From: Toxorhynchites rutilus septentrionalis
Taxonomy: Eukaryota > Arthropoda > Insecta > Diptera > Culicidae
Length of the DNA: 64,000 nucleotides
Direction: 5' to 3'
NCBI RefSeq assembly: GCF_029784135.1
Contig: NC_073746.1
Span: forward strand, 57,696,097 to 57,760,096
Positions 45,215 through 58,225 of this stretch are shown in pieces (position 1 is the stretch's first letter; the number at the start of each line of letters is the position of its first letter). Both the position numbers and the translations under genes were made by a program. Below the pieces are notes generated by a model. That model worked only from the letters and a program-made list of their open reading frames with translations. It was not told the origin of the DNA and did not search any database.

Positions 45215-46565
45215 GTTTGGTCGGATACCGGATATCGGATATCCGGCTATCTGGCCTTGAAGCTTGGCGGATATCCGGCAGCCGAATATTCGGCTTTTTA
45301 TTGGCGAATACGAAACAGAAAGATTAGGGTACCAATGAAAATGGTCATCTCGAATTTCAAAAAGTTACCACATAAAAAATGTTCACCACCTCGAAAAAAC
45401 ACCCTGTGCCGAATTTCAGCTCAATCGGACTTAAGGGAGAGTTTCGCAAAGCGTAGTTTGAGTTTTTTTGAAAATCGAAAAATCACCCAAGGGGAGAGTA
45501 AAGGAAATCGGGGTTTTTGAAAAAAAAAATTACGTCAAATGTCTTAAAATTGCATGAAACGTCGAGATCTAGTGTCTTCGCGAAAAAAAAAATTTTTTTT
45601 GTTAAAAATCGGCAATCTTGAACTTAGTTTTTTCGGAGTACGAAACGAAAAATATAGTTTAAAGTGCCAATAAAAATAGTTATCTCGATTTTTCATTCGG
45701 AACTTGCTAAGGAATGTTGATTTGCACGATAATATACCCTATGCAAAATATTAGCTTATTTTGACTTCATTTACTGGTGTCACAAACGTTAAAATTTTAG
45801 TTTTCTTGAAAAACAAAAAATCACCGAAAATCGAGGTTTTCAAAAAAAAAATTGGTGCCAAATGTCTTAGAATTGCATTACTCGTCAAAATTTTCAGTTA
45901 TCTCGATTTTTTTTTGTCAAAAAAAAAAGTTTTTTAGCACTTGGTCGTTTTTTCGCCTGAAAAATCGATTTTTGCCAAAAAAAATTTTTTATAAATGTAA
46001 ATCTCGACGTTTCATGCAATTTTAAGACTTTTGACATCAAAAATTTTTTTCCGGAAACCCCGATTTCCTTTACTCACCCCTTGGGTGATTTTTCGATTTT
46101 CAAAAAACTTAAATTTTGACCGCTTTGCGCCACTCTCCCTTAAGTCCGATTGAGCTGAAATTCGGCATAGGGTGTTTTTTCAGGTTAGTGAACATTTTGT
46201 ATAGGGTAACTTTTTGAAATTTTAGGGTCGTTTTTCCCATACATTCATTGGCACCCTAAGAAAGATACTACATGTGTGCATCAAGCGAATAAAAATCCCG
46301 TTGCTAACGAAAACGACGAAATGTGAAAACATTTAGAATCGATCACAATCACGATCCTTACATTTGGTGGTCATTAAAATCTAAGCAGTCAATCGAGGGC
46401 AAGGATTGCTAAAGTTTATCTTTCAGTAGTTTTACAGCGAAGACTGTTCTCTGAAGTTAGCCTGGTGTACGAAGCAAAGCGTATTCGGTTATCATTATCA
46501 ACTTCTGAAAATTCGATATCTGGTCGAATAGCAAATATTGGCCGGAATATCCGGATATCCGTATC
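45215..46565. mobile_element. Element with CGGATATCCGG-rich ends
   Basis: The left end (45224-45300) and right end (46533-46560) consist of overlapping inverted words GGATATCCGG, CGGATATC and GAATATTCGG. They bracket the foldback at 45326-46262. The interior outside the foldback is short. The ends can pair with themselves and each other; boundaries approximate. Confidence 0.55.
45326..46262. repeat. Long foldback, arms about 300 bp
   Basis: Left arm 45326-45620 and right arm 45960-46262 are inverted copies: TTAGGGTACCAATGAAAATG pairs with the complement of the right end, AATTTCAGCTCAATCGGACT with AGTCCGATTGAGCTGAAATT, and AATTGCATGAAACGTCGAGA with TCTCGACGTTTCATGCAATT. The last two matches are exact. 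Nested in the element at 45215-46565. Confidence 0.92.
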
Positions 46566-48445
46566 AATCAATGTTTATTTTATTGTTTCTATGTTTGAAT
46601 TACTTTATCTTCAAATGGAAATAACTCTGAATTTTGTTGTTGAAACATGTTCAAAGTAATGCTAAAAGTTCAAAAAATGCCATGATAACACCAAGTGGAA
46701 AGACCGCCCAAAATATGAGTTGGAAGGCATGTGTATTTCATAAGGAAAAATTTTTGTGAACTGTTCACAAGTTCATTTTTATTAACAAATAATTGAATGA
46801 ATTATGGTTGAGATTGAGAGCCAGAATGAAAACTGGATGTTAAACATTTGTTTTGAAAATGTTATGTTTTATTGGGTTTAGATAGTACATATTCACAAAA
46901 CATTGAGAAAAAGATCAATGCTACCCCATTTTACGGTGCTTATTTGTTTGAAAAAACATTTATTCGAAATAATTTATGCTCCAAAAATTATCTCTGTTTC
47001 TAAACTAAAATTCCTATTCTTCGAAGAATATTGTGACTCAACTTATTGTAGTTCAAGATAGTAAGCGGTTTTTATTATAAAATTTGAAAATAGTACATTT
47101 TTCATTACTAGAAAAAAGGTTGAAAAATCGAACATTTTTTTAGTGAGGAAGTAAAGTGGTCACCAGTGGGGGGAAAGTGGTCACTCGCACATATCACATA
47201 TCAAGAAGGGACAGATTTATGCGTGTTTTCTTGTCAAAATATGTTTAAATCATTATTGAAATAGTAGGTACATGTATGAAATGAGCTAGGCCTATTCACC
47301 TAGAGTCGTAAATGAAATGTTCTCATACATACAAAAACGTAGTAGGCAACACATAACGTTTTTCAAAATGAGGTTTGGTTTGGGTTGGGGTGGCATTTTT
47401 TCTGTGTCAAAACCACAAAAGGGACCTCTTTAGGAGCAGAAGGTGATAAGGTTTTCAGTTTTTTTAAAACAGAACATTGTTAATAGTAATCCTCTACTGA
47501 CCACTTTGCCCCCCACACAACGAAATGCGAAATATGCAAAATAATCACTGAAATTGAACAAAATATCTGTTCACCTCCCCTAGAATATGTGAACAGTCGT
47601 CCAACTGTTGATTTGTCGAAAATATCAGGTCAAATAAACTGAATTTCACTAGAAATTGCTTAAGATCGAAACGCACAAAACTATGGCCGAATGGCTACCG
47701 AGAGAGCGTTTTTTGGTTTGTATTTATATCTTGACATGCGACAGCTTCACTGTAGTACAGGGTGACTCAAAAGTCATGAAATTCTTCAAACATAAGATGA
47801 CTATCAATACGGTGTCAATAGTCAATAGTTATACTATCAAACAAGCAGGTGACTTTACCCCACGTGACCAAATTCCCCACAGTTCCCCTACTTTAACTTT
47901 GTACATCACTGTAAAAATGGTGTCATTAAAAACTATTTGTCACTTATAGCTTTGTGGAATACGTTGAGTTGAAATAATGTAAACTTAGGTTTAAAAAACT
48001 AGTTTTAAGACACTATTCCTTACTTAGTAAGAGTTTAAATGCAAACGTACAATCATCCGGATTAACATTCTGAACAACTTCTCTGAACATCACTCTGACA
48101 TCCAACCTCTAAAATGTAAGGTTAAACGAGAAAAGATTTTTGATCGTACTTTTTCAGAACGGGCCCACTGTACGACGGTCTCTCGCAAGCAAACCTGTGT
48201 TCCACTGATTACCCGGTTAGTTTGAAACATTCTTCGGTCCAGATGTTTGTCTGGTGCATCACATTTGCCCGGTTAATTTTTGCTTTGAAATATGAGTGAC
48301 GTTCCGGTGGCGTTCATACATAAATACGCATTTTCGTAGCACCAAAAAATAAAAAATAGTGCAAATACAATACAATACCATACAATAACAATACAAAAGA
48401 TAACTGAGTGCCCGTGCGAAAAATAAAATTGCTATCTATTGTAAG
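46566..48445. other. Unannotated AT-rich stretch with GTGGTCAC motifs
   Basis: GGGGGGAAAGTGGTCAC near 47167 is inverted near 47495 (TGACCACTTTGCCCCCC), a 16-bp pair about 310 bp apart that may mark another small element. Another frame near 47656 has no features. 48250-48300 repeats the block at 39690-39790 in inverted orientation. Confidence 0.4.
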
Positions 48446-48447
48446 TA

Positions 48448-49058
48448 CGTGGCATTGGATGTATGGAAAAAAATTCATCATCGAATTTCAAAAACCGACC
48501 ATGTACATTTTGTTTATTGGCCTAAAAAAATAATCTGTGCAAAGTTTCAGTTTAATCGGACATGATTTAGGGGTGCCTCAAAGCGCTCAAAAAATTTTTT
48601 GACCGAGAATCGACCCTTTGGGACCTGAGAGGCAATGAATCGAATTTAAAGAACCGATCATGTACATTTTGTTTATTGACCCAAAAAAATTATCTTTGAA
48701 AAATTTCAGCTCAATCGGACATGATTTAGGGGTGTCTCTTAGCACTCAAAGTTATGATTTTTTGGCCACTCAGGCTAAGTCCCAAAAAATCGATTTTCGA
48801 CCAAAAAAATTTTTTTTCGAGATAACACCGGATCTCGAGGTTTTATGCATTTTTAAGTCATTTGGCATCGAAAAAAATCGATTTTCTAAATTTCCCTTGA
48901 GAGATTTTCGAGGATCAAGAAATCAAAATTTTGAGAGCTTTGAGGCATTATGTCCAATTGAGCTGAAACTTTGCACAGGTAATTTTTTATGGAAATAAAC
49001 AAAATGTACATGGTCGGTTTTTGAAATTTGACATGACCATTTTCGCTGCCACCCTAGT
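48448..49058. repeat. Foldback element with tandemly duplicated arm
   Basis: The left arm contains two tandem versions of AATTTCAAAAACCGACCATG..ACATTTTGTTTATTG (48484 and 48632), each followed by TTTCAG.T.AATCGGACATGA. The right arm (to 49058) is the inverse: AACAAAATGTACATGGTCGG then TTTTTGAAATTTGACATGAC. It is related in design to the foldback at 45326. Confidence 0.85.
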
Positions 49059-49067
49059 AAGTACCTA

Positions 49068-49942
49068 CAGGGAAACTTCGATATAACATACCCTCGTTAT
49101 AACGTACCCTCGATATAACGTCACTCGATATAACGTACATTTTACCTATATCGAGGTACACATTTCCAAAGAGTAAAGGAAAAAAATTTTCAATATTTTT
49201 TTTCTGATAGAACAATGAATTATCTGGGGGGTCACCGTAGCCACATTGGTTGCGCGTTCGCTTAGTAAGCGATCGATCGTGAGTTCAAAACTCAGGACCC
49301 TCATTGACCATCTTTGTGTTGTTTCAGAATAGCTACGTCCACGCAACAATCATCAGCGATGGAGATCGATCCACGGTCGAAATAAGATCGATTCATCCAT
49401 ACAACTGCTCTGTTCTGCAAGACACATCGGGCTGCTGTTCTATAAATAACTCAACAATGATTAATCAACTGTCTCCGCTGTCCGGTGGTCCAACTGGATA
49501 ATGGAAGAACAGAAAGAATACTCTTACGCCTAAATGGCTACTGTGTGAATGTACCATATGTAATGGTATAGAAGGAATACTGGCGAACGGCAACTGTGTA
49601 ATGTGCTAATTATAGATATGATAACCATGTGACATGTACACGATTAAAATTCGGCTTTGTTACAGCTAAAATGCTAATGAGCCTTAAATAAATAAATGGG
49701 ATACAGCTGGATTCCGGATTCTAAATGAATCAAGCTTTAATCAACAGTACGAAGGGAAATATCATGAGAAAAGCTGGCTTCGTCCTCTGATTGAAGTTAT
49801 TCATTAACTTGACTGAAACAGCAACACAATAATTTATTATAGACTACGTTTGTGGGTACTATATTATGCTTCGATATAACGTACAATTCGATACAACGTA
49901 CAATTTTGAAAGTGAAATGTACGTTATATCGAATTTCACCTG
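49068..49942. mobile_element. CAG-ended TIR element with GATATAACGTAC repeats, carrying a SINE
   Basis: CAGGGAAACTTCGATATAAC at the left matches the complement of the right end (CAGGTGAAATTCGATATAAC). TA flanks at 49066-49067 and 49943-49944. CGATATAACGTAC recurs several times near each end. A family B SINE lies inside, leaving about 400 bp of element proper. A partial relative is at 44948-45000. No transposase. Confidence 0.82.
49225..49693 (+). mobile_element. tRNA-derived SINE, family B copy 2
   Basis: The head GGGTCACCGTAGCC starts at 49229 with TAGCCACATTGG (A-box-like) and a paired arm GAGTTCAAAACTC (B-box-like). GGGTC near the start pairs with GACCC near 49297, closing an acceptor-like stem. 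The body matches 14256-14756. The tail is TTAAATAAATAAATGGG. No clear target duplication. Confidence 0.85.
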
Positions 49943-49944
49943 TA

Positions 49945-51506
<1,562 letters not shown>

Positions 51507-51582
51507 TGCGAGGGCAGTCCGATTAGTACTTAGCCTCATCGCCCGATGGTGTCAGTATCGCAAGAGAGATTACTATCGTGTA

Positions 51583-52516
51583 TGGTAAATGATTTTGGTT
51601 TGTCCAGTCGAAAATATGATCATGATTTGTTAACTTTTTTGAATACTCTAATTCAGCACACCTTTGTCAAATCAGGTATTCGAATGTTTCAAAACATATA
51701 AATAAAATAGTCTTTTCATGATTTACGGTAGCTTTATAGTATATTTTTACGGGATCACATGTTTTAAAGGATTATAAAATACACCTTATATTGGTGTCAA
51801 TGCGCCCCTCATTCGAGCTAACTTTTAATCGATTACCAGATGATTATTTGGCAAGCATTCAGACCTTTTCTGGATTATAACACTTACAAATATTGTAAAC
51901 ATCATGCTTGCTCACCATTTGTATCAGATTTACATAGCTAAACCATTAAATTAACGCATTTTGATTAACTCATTTCTGATCATGAGTTGTCCAATTCAAT
52001 AATGTTGTTTTGTCCACATGATTTCTATGGCAACCGCTTGGCGCGCTGCAGTTTGTTTATTGTGTCGTTCGCCCATAACAGAAATAAAGTTTCTTTGTGT
52101 TAATTGTGTTGAAGTGAGCAGTTTTAAAATACCCAAGAAAAGGCAATATTCTGAAGAAAGCCTAAATTATGAATGGATTAATATGATGACAGTAAACTCA
52201 AGCAAAGAGAAACGCAACATCTACTTGAAAATTCGAATATTTTCATTCAAAAATGGTGATTTCTAAAACCGGACAAACCAAGATCATTATTTGGGCAAAC
52301 CATGATAATAATTTCTCTTTGAGGAAAATCGTTAAAAAACATAAACATTTGAATAATTTCAACGCTTTATGGTAGTATTGGCAACTAGAGACTTGGGGCT
52401 TTTCATCCAACCCAAACTCGTATCGATTCATGAAGAAAAATCAATTTGCAATTTCAATTTGCATTTACTAGTTGCATGAAAACACCCTAAATCGGACAAA
52501 CCAAGATCATTTACCC
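51583..52516 (+). mobile_element. Pogo-like non-autonomous element, copy 3, complete
   Basis: TGGTAAATGATTTTGGTTTG at the left matches the complement of the right end (GGGTAAATGATCTTGGTTTG). TA duplications at 51581-51582 and 52517-52518. Two other copies are at 44353 and 3640. The only coding hint is KIPKKRQYSEESLNYEWINM (within 52018-52266), resembling the first residues of pogo/CENP-B or psq-type DNA-binding proteins; the rest of a transposase is absent. Confidence 0.88.
52018..52266 (+). pseudogene. Residual N-terminal exon of a pogo-like protein
   Basis: The 82-codon frame contains CLLCRSPITEIKFLCVNC and then PKKRQYSEESL, similar in flavour to the opening of psq/CENP-B helix-turn-helix proteins (M-x-K-K-R-x-Y-S-E-E-x-L). 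The homologous stretch at 44855 reads MSKKRYSEE-like in broken frame. Too short to be a transposase; function inferred only weakly. Confidence 0.3.
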
Positions 52517-52621
52517 TAGTACAGTCTCGTAAACGGCTACTGTCAAAATTTCAGCCGAATCGGACTCGTATTTTTGTTTTGATTGTGTGTGGAAGCGGGC
52601 GTGTCCGTGGATTTCAGAAAA

Positions 52622-53619
52622 ATGAAAAAAGAGCAATATCGGTCGGTGATTCGATTCTTGTTTTTGGAAGGGAAATCGCGCAGCAAAATCAAAGAGCGCT
52701 TGGTGTCTCTTCTCATGCGATGGTGACCATCAAAAATTGGTTTAATGAGTTTCAACGTGGTCGCAAATCGGTTTTTGATGAGCCACGCCCAGGTGTTCCG
52801 AAAACGGCTGCCACGGAGGATAATGTGACAAAAATCTACGATCTCGTATTGGCAGACCGCCGATTGCAGGGGCGCGAGATAGCTGAAACAATAGGCATCT
52901 CAAAAGACCATCCTGCATGAAATTTTGGGCATGAGAAAGCTGTCGGCGCGATGGGTGCCGCGTTTGCTCGCTCCGGACAACAAGCGCAACCGTGAGACCA
53001 CTTCAGAGCAGTGTTTGACGCTGTTTAAGCGCTATCCGAAGAGTTTCTGCGTCGTTTCGTGACCGTCGACGAAACATAGATCCACTGGTACACACCAGAG
53101 ATCAAGGAACAGTCGAAACAGTGAACTCCACCCGGCGAACGTGCTCCGAAGAAGGCGAAGACTGTCCTATCGGCCGGAAAGGTGATGGCCACCGTTTCCT
53201 GGGATTCACAAGGTGTGATCTACATCGACTACCTGGAGAAGGGCAAAACGGTCACAGGGCTCTACTATGCCGAATTATTGGGCCGATTCGACGCCGAATT
53301 GCAGAAAAAACGGCCCCATTTGGCAAAAAAAAGTGCTCTTCCACCATGACAACGCGCCGGTTCACACCTCCGCCGTCACCACGGCCAAATTGATCGAATT
53401 ATACTACAAACTGCTGCCCCATCCACCGTATTCTCCAGATTTGGCCCTGTGCGACTTTTGTTTTTGTTTACAAACTTTAAAAAGTCACTCGCCGAGCAGA
53501 AATTTGATTCGAATGAGGAGGTATCACCGCCACGGAGAAAACGTATTTTTCAGATGGATTAAAGAAGTTGGAGCATCGCAGGGTCAAGTGTATCGTGCTA
53601 AAAGGAGACTATGTTGAGT
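52622..53619 (+). pseudogene. irritans-type mariner transposase, multiply broken
   Basis: ATG at 52622 gives MKKEQYRSVIRFLFLEGKSR, then, after frameshifts, MVTIKNWFNEFQRGR, DEPRPGVPKTAATEDNV and REIAETIGISKD (helix-turn-helix). MRKLSARWVPRLLAPDNKRN follows in another frame. The first catalytic motif reads VDET then TAG where Trp is expected, and a second Trp codon is TGA in SKQ*TPPGE. The remainder has VIYIDYLEKGKTVTGLYYAE, HHDNAPVHTS (second Asp) and PPYSPDLALCDF (third Asp), 34 residues apart. The C-terminal part is shifted again and ends near 53619. Inactive. Confidence 0.9.
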
Positions 53620-53710
53620 AATAAACCGCCACTTTTCCAAAATGTTTGTTTTTTTTTTTTGTATGCCAAGTACTTATCGGACTGCCCTCGTATAAGAGCC
53701 CAACAAAACA

Positions 53711-54271
53711 ATGTCCGAAGCCGAGGATGTGAATCTATGTTATGTTTTTGAGAAGGGGGAGCCACATGCGTCACGCCGTATAGAGTGCGCTCAATGTGGA
53801 AGATCTACGCATTTTCGTTGCAAAAAGTTGTTTGGAAATGCTAGCGCAAGAGCCAGGAAGAAATGCTCTGTTGAGTGTACACGAATGTACTCTCATGCCC
53901 ATCAGAAATGTATGAACTTCGATGTTGTTGTTGCAGAAATCCGCGCGCTGAATGATGGTATGAAAGACTCGAGATCTCAGATGCGATATATTGTGGAACA
54001 GCCTCGCCTGCAGTTATCAGCGTTGATTACGGCCAGTAACAAAATTAATGAATCTCAACAGTTCCTATCCGGCCAATTCGATGTACTCCAAACCGATTTC
54101 CACCGATTCAAGGAAAAAACTAAAGTGGTGAAGACGGAGAATATCCAAGTTCGCAACGAGATTCTGAACTGGCAGAGAAATCATCAGGAACTTTCTAATA
54201 AAGTGAACATGCTAAGCGGACCTATATTTCCCGACTGTTTGAGAACTCTGACCAAAAACTGTTTGGCGTAA
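53711..54271 (+). pseudogene. CR1-like LINE ORF1 (Cys-rich plus coiled coil)
   Basis: The 186-codon frame starts MSEAEDVNLCYVFEKGEPHA. It has Cys/His residues in a PHD-like spacing (IECAQCGRSTHFRCKK, RKKCSVEC), then about 100 residues rich in Glu, Gln, Leu and Lys suited to a coiled coil. This layout is that of ORF1 in CR1-type mosquito LINEs, which bind RNA. The frame ends at TAA 54269-54271. The endonuclease domain that should follow in ORF2 is missing, as the sequence passes directly into the region just upstream of RT. Confidence 0.65.
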
Positions 54272-55440
<1,169 letters not shown>

Positions 55441-55549
55441 TGCTAATCAAGCTGAGCTGAGAGATGGTACAACAACAATTGAAAAGATTGATATCTTCAC
55501 ATATTCCGAATTGTTATTTTACTCTACATTAAGCTGGAAGGCTCATTTT

Positions 55550-55660
55550 ATTCCATTTGTCCCATTCCCATTTGTTTATTTATTTAGACTCATTAGGTTT
55601 TTAGCTGTAACGAACCGGATTTTAAACGTGTACATGTACATGTCATAGAGCACAACATAG
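55550..55660 (-). repeat. 3' end fragment shared with SINE family B
   Basis: The reverse complement (CATGTACACGTTTAAAATCC, then GTTACAGCTAAAAACCTAAT and TAAATAAATAAAC) matches the last 90 bases of the SINEs at 14256 and 49225. Only the 3' end is present. It may be a 5'-truncated SINE or the end of the LINE that mobilises them. Confidence 0.7.
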
Positions 55661-55719
55661 TGAAATAAAAACGAGCTTCAAAGCAATTTAAAGAAACTTT
55701 TAATATATTTAATGAATAA

Positions 55720-55992
55720 TCAAACAATGCTGTTCCGGACACTCGTTTTGATATATTAATATGTTATATCAGCAGCAACATCTATCGTTCTCTGTATACA
55801 AATTTACTGGAACGAAATGTCAAACAGGACAGCTGGCTGCACGTTTTCGCCGTTAAAGCTTCTCATCTAGGTGCTCTGTTAGGATCAGCGCCAGCCTTCC
55901 TGGACAGTGACAATCCTTATCGCACAGTTATCACCAGGCTTATGAACCACTCGTTCATCTCCTACGTAAAATTACTGCTTTTCGAAAATTAA
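55720..55992 (+). CDS. Unrecognised open frame without ATG start
   Basis: A 90-codon frame between stops has protein-like composition (ILICYISSNIYRSLYTNLLE, FAVKASHLGALLGSAPAFLD, NPYRTVITRLMNHSF). It follows the LINE relic and could be a remnant of another element or a host exon. No family recognised and no splice sites clearly assigned. Confidence 0.25.
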   Translation, partial: SNNAVPDTRFDILICYISSNIYRSLYTNLLERNVKQDSWLHVFAVKASHLGALLGSAPAFLDSDNPYRTVITRLMNHSFISYVKLLLFEN

Positions 55993-56702
55993 CCCGCAAA
56001 GAAATGCTAATAACTGATTGTAACTAGATGTAAGCTGAAATTTAATGTAAGTTGTGCTAGATCACACCTCCGTAAAAAAGACGTGCGTGGAATTGCGCAT
56101 GAATCGGAATGTGATGTTTGTAATGTATAAAGAAATCTTAATGAAAAAAATCTCACCGATAAATGTCAAAAAAGATCTATGAAAAATAGTTTAAATAATT
56201 TGCAATTATTGAGAAAAACGTTATAACAAAGATGAAAACCCTAAGGTCTAACTTAGCCTGTAATAACATTGCACTATGGTCCAGGAGGTGCATTTAAGTA
56301 GAAATTAGCATCTAGAGCTCGACAGTGATTCTCTAGACAAAAACTGTCTTCGACAAAGTTGTTGCATATAAAGAGCGCTCATTTTTATGTTATCAAAAAT
56401 AGGGTGATCAAAACTTACGATGAAATAAAAAATCTAACTTTCTTATCTTTATAGATAGAGGTAAACATAGTTCGACAATATTGTAGCTCTGGTTATTTTA
56501 AGTAACTTTGTGGAACAATATTTCTTTCTATCTCTTCAAATAACCGATATAACGCTTTTTCTCTAGGTTGAGTTAGGGTTACCATGAAAAAAAAGGTTTT
56601 TTTTGCTCTAACTTTTATATGTAAAATTCTACATCAAAACTGTCTTTGAATGATCTTTAGAGCTTTCCAATCCACGCATTTTACGGTGCATAACTTGTAT
56701 GT

Positions 56703-57433
56703 CCGGTGGCTCCACTCGATTATCCCTAAGGTTAGCCTCAAACCATGGTTCAAAAGTCTGGACTTGAGTCGGGACTTTATTCGCACCTTCTCCCGACTCA
56801 TGTCCAATCACTGTTCGTTAGATGCGCTACTCTTTCGTATTAATCTTGCCGACAACAATCTTTGTGTTTGTGGTCAAGGTTACCACGACATCGAGCACGT
56901 TGTTTGGTCGTGCGAGCTGTATCTTGTCGCCAGATCGAATTTAGTAGTCACCCTTCGGGCCCGAGGAAGGCAGCCCATGATGCCGGTGAGAGACGTGTTG
57001 GCTCGGTTAGACCTTGATTACATGTCCCAAATATATGTATTCCTTAAAGCTATCGATCTTCGTGTGTGATTGTCCTTATACCCTTAGTTTTTCCTTTTCC
57101 TTTTCCTTTGTGAGAGATCGGATCCCTTCTTAAGAATAAGATGAAATGTAAATACATATTAGATATAAGATAGGTTTAAGAATTGAGTGTGATGAGTGTG
57201 ATTGAGAGTGTGAGTGTGATCATTGTTAACATATCCTCATATCCCCTCCTTTTCCTGAAGAAAATATGTCACCCTTCTAAACTCGAGTTGACCGCGAGTA
57301 ATCGGTTTCCTATATTATTAACATTAGAATTAAGGAAAAATGTATATATACTAGTAACAATACAGTAAGGAGTTCGGCTCCTTTAAACCTATGTAACTGA
57401 GCCTGTAAAAATAAACGATTTAAATAAAAAAAA
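56703..57433 (+). mobile_element. 5'-truncated LINE with poly(A) and target duplication
   Basis: AACTTGTATGT is duplicated at 56692-56702 and 57434-57444. The insert ends in an A run after AATAAACGATTTAAAT. It contains the last part of an ORF2 and a 3' UTR, and sits in the left arm of the palindrome. Confidence 0.93.
56704..57069 (+). pseudogene. C-terminal end of LINE ORF2
   Basis: About 121 codons from RWLHSIIPKVSLKPWFKSLD to the TGA at 57067-57069, including FIRTFSRLMSNHCSLDALLF and the knuckle CVCGQGYHDIEHVVWSC. It matches the last part of the ORF at 17279-19074 (RWLHTIIPKVS, RLMSNHYNLNAHLYRI) at clearly over half of positions, so the two LINEs are related but distinct. RT and RNase H are absent by 5' truncation. 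Confidence 0.9.
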
Positions 57434-58225
57434 AACTTGTATGTATCTTAGTGCTACTCAAAGTTATTGATGTTTTTTCCCCGAAAACTTCCATGCTGAG
57501 TGGCTATAAGACTGAACTGAAGTGATGCTGCTATAAAGTTTACGCTTACTAAATGCATTTAAAAATTGCAACTTGTTCATTTATATGCAAAAACTCATAA
57601 TTTCAAATTTAATTTACTCAAATACAAAAAATAACACTCTTTTGGAAGTTACACCTTATGTAGAATCAAATGTGCTCTTTAAAATGCCATCAATAATTTT
57701 TTATTATGTTTGCCCCAAAAAGAACGACTAGCAAATGAAAAGGTCGTGTTTTCGGGGAAAAAACATCAATAACTTTGAGTTGAATTAAGATACATACAAG
57801 TTATGCACCGTTAAAATGCGTAGATTGGAAAGCTCTAAAAGTCTTTCGAAGACAGTTTTGATGTAGAATTTTACATATAAAAGTTAGAGCAAAAAAACCT
57901 TTTTTTTTCATGGTAACCCTAACTCAACCTAGAGAAAAAGCGCTATATCGGTTATTTGAAGAGATAAAAAGAAATATTGTTCCACAAAGTTACTTAAAAT
58001 AATCAGGGCTACAATATTGTCGAACTATGTTTACCTCTATCTATAAAGATAAGAAAGTTAGATTTTTCATTTCATCGACAATTTTGGTCACCCTATTTTT
58101 GATAACATAAAAATGAGTGCTCTATTATATGTAACACCTTTGTCGAAGACAGTTTTTGTCTAGAGAATCACTGTCGAGCTCTAGATGCTAATTTCCACTT
58201 AAATGCACCTCCTGGACCATAGTGC

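Larger units (their letters stand above)
51507..53692 (+). mobile_element. irritans-like mariner, split by a nested element
   Basis: The right end CGAGGGCAGTCCGATAAGTA (complement of 53671-53690) matches the left end CGAGGGCAGTCCGATTAGTA at 51509. TATA on the right appears as TGTG on the left, so the TA duplication has decayed there. The 5' untranslated part is interrupted at 51581-52518 by a TA-flanked element. Removing it leaves about 1250 bp, the usual mariner length. Confidence 0.88.
56271..58225. repeat. Long palindromic element, family P1, copy 2
   Basis: Outer ends GCACTATGGTCCAGGAGGTG and its exact complement (58206-58225) begin arms of about 450 bp that run inward through GCATCTAGAGCTCGACAGTG and TTATGTTATCAAAAATAGGG. 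The left arm is interrupted by a LINE at 56703-57433. Without it the element is about 1.2 kb and folds over most of its length. No coding frame. Confidence 0.9.
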
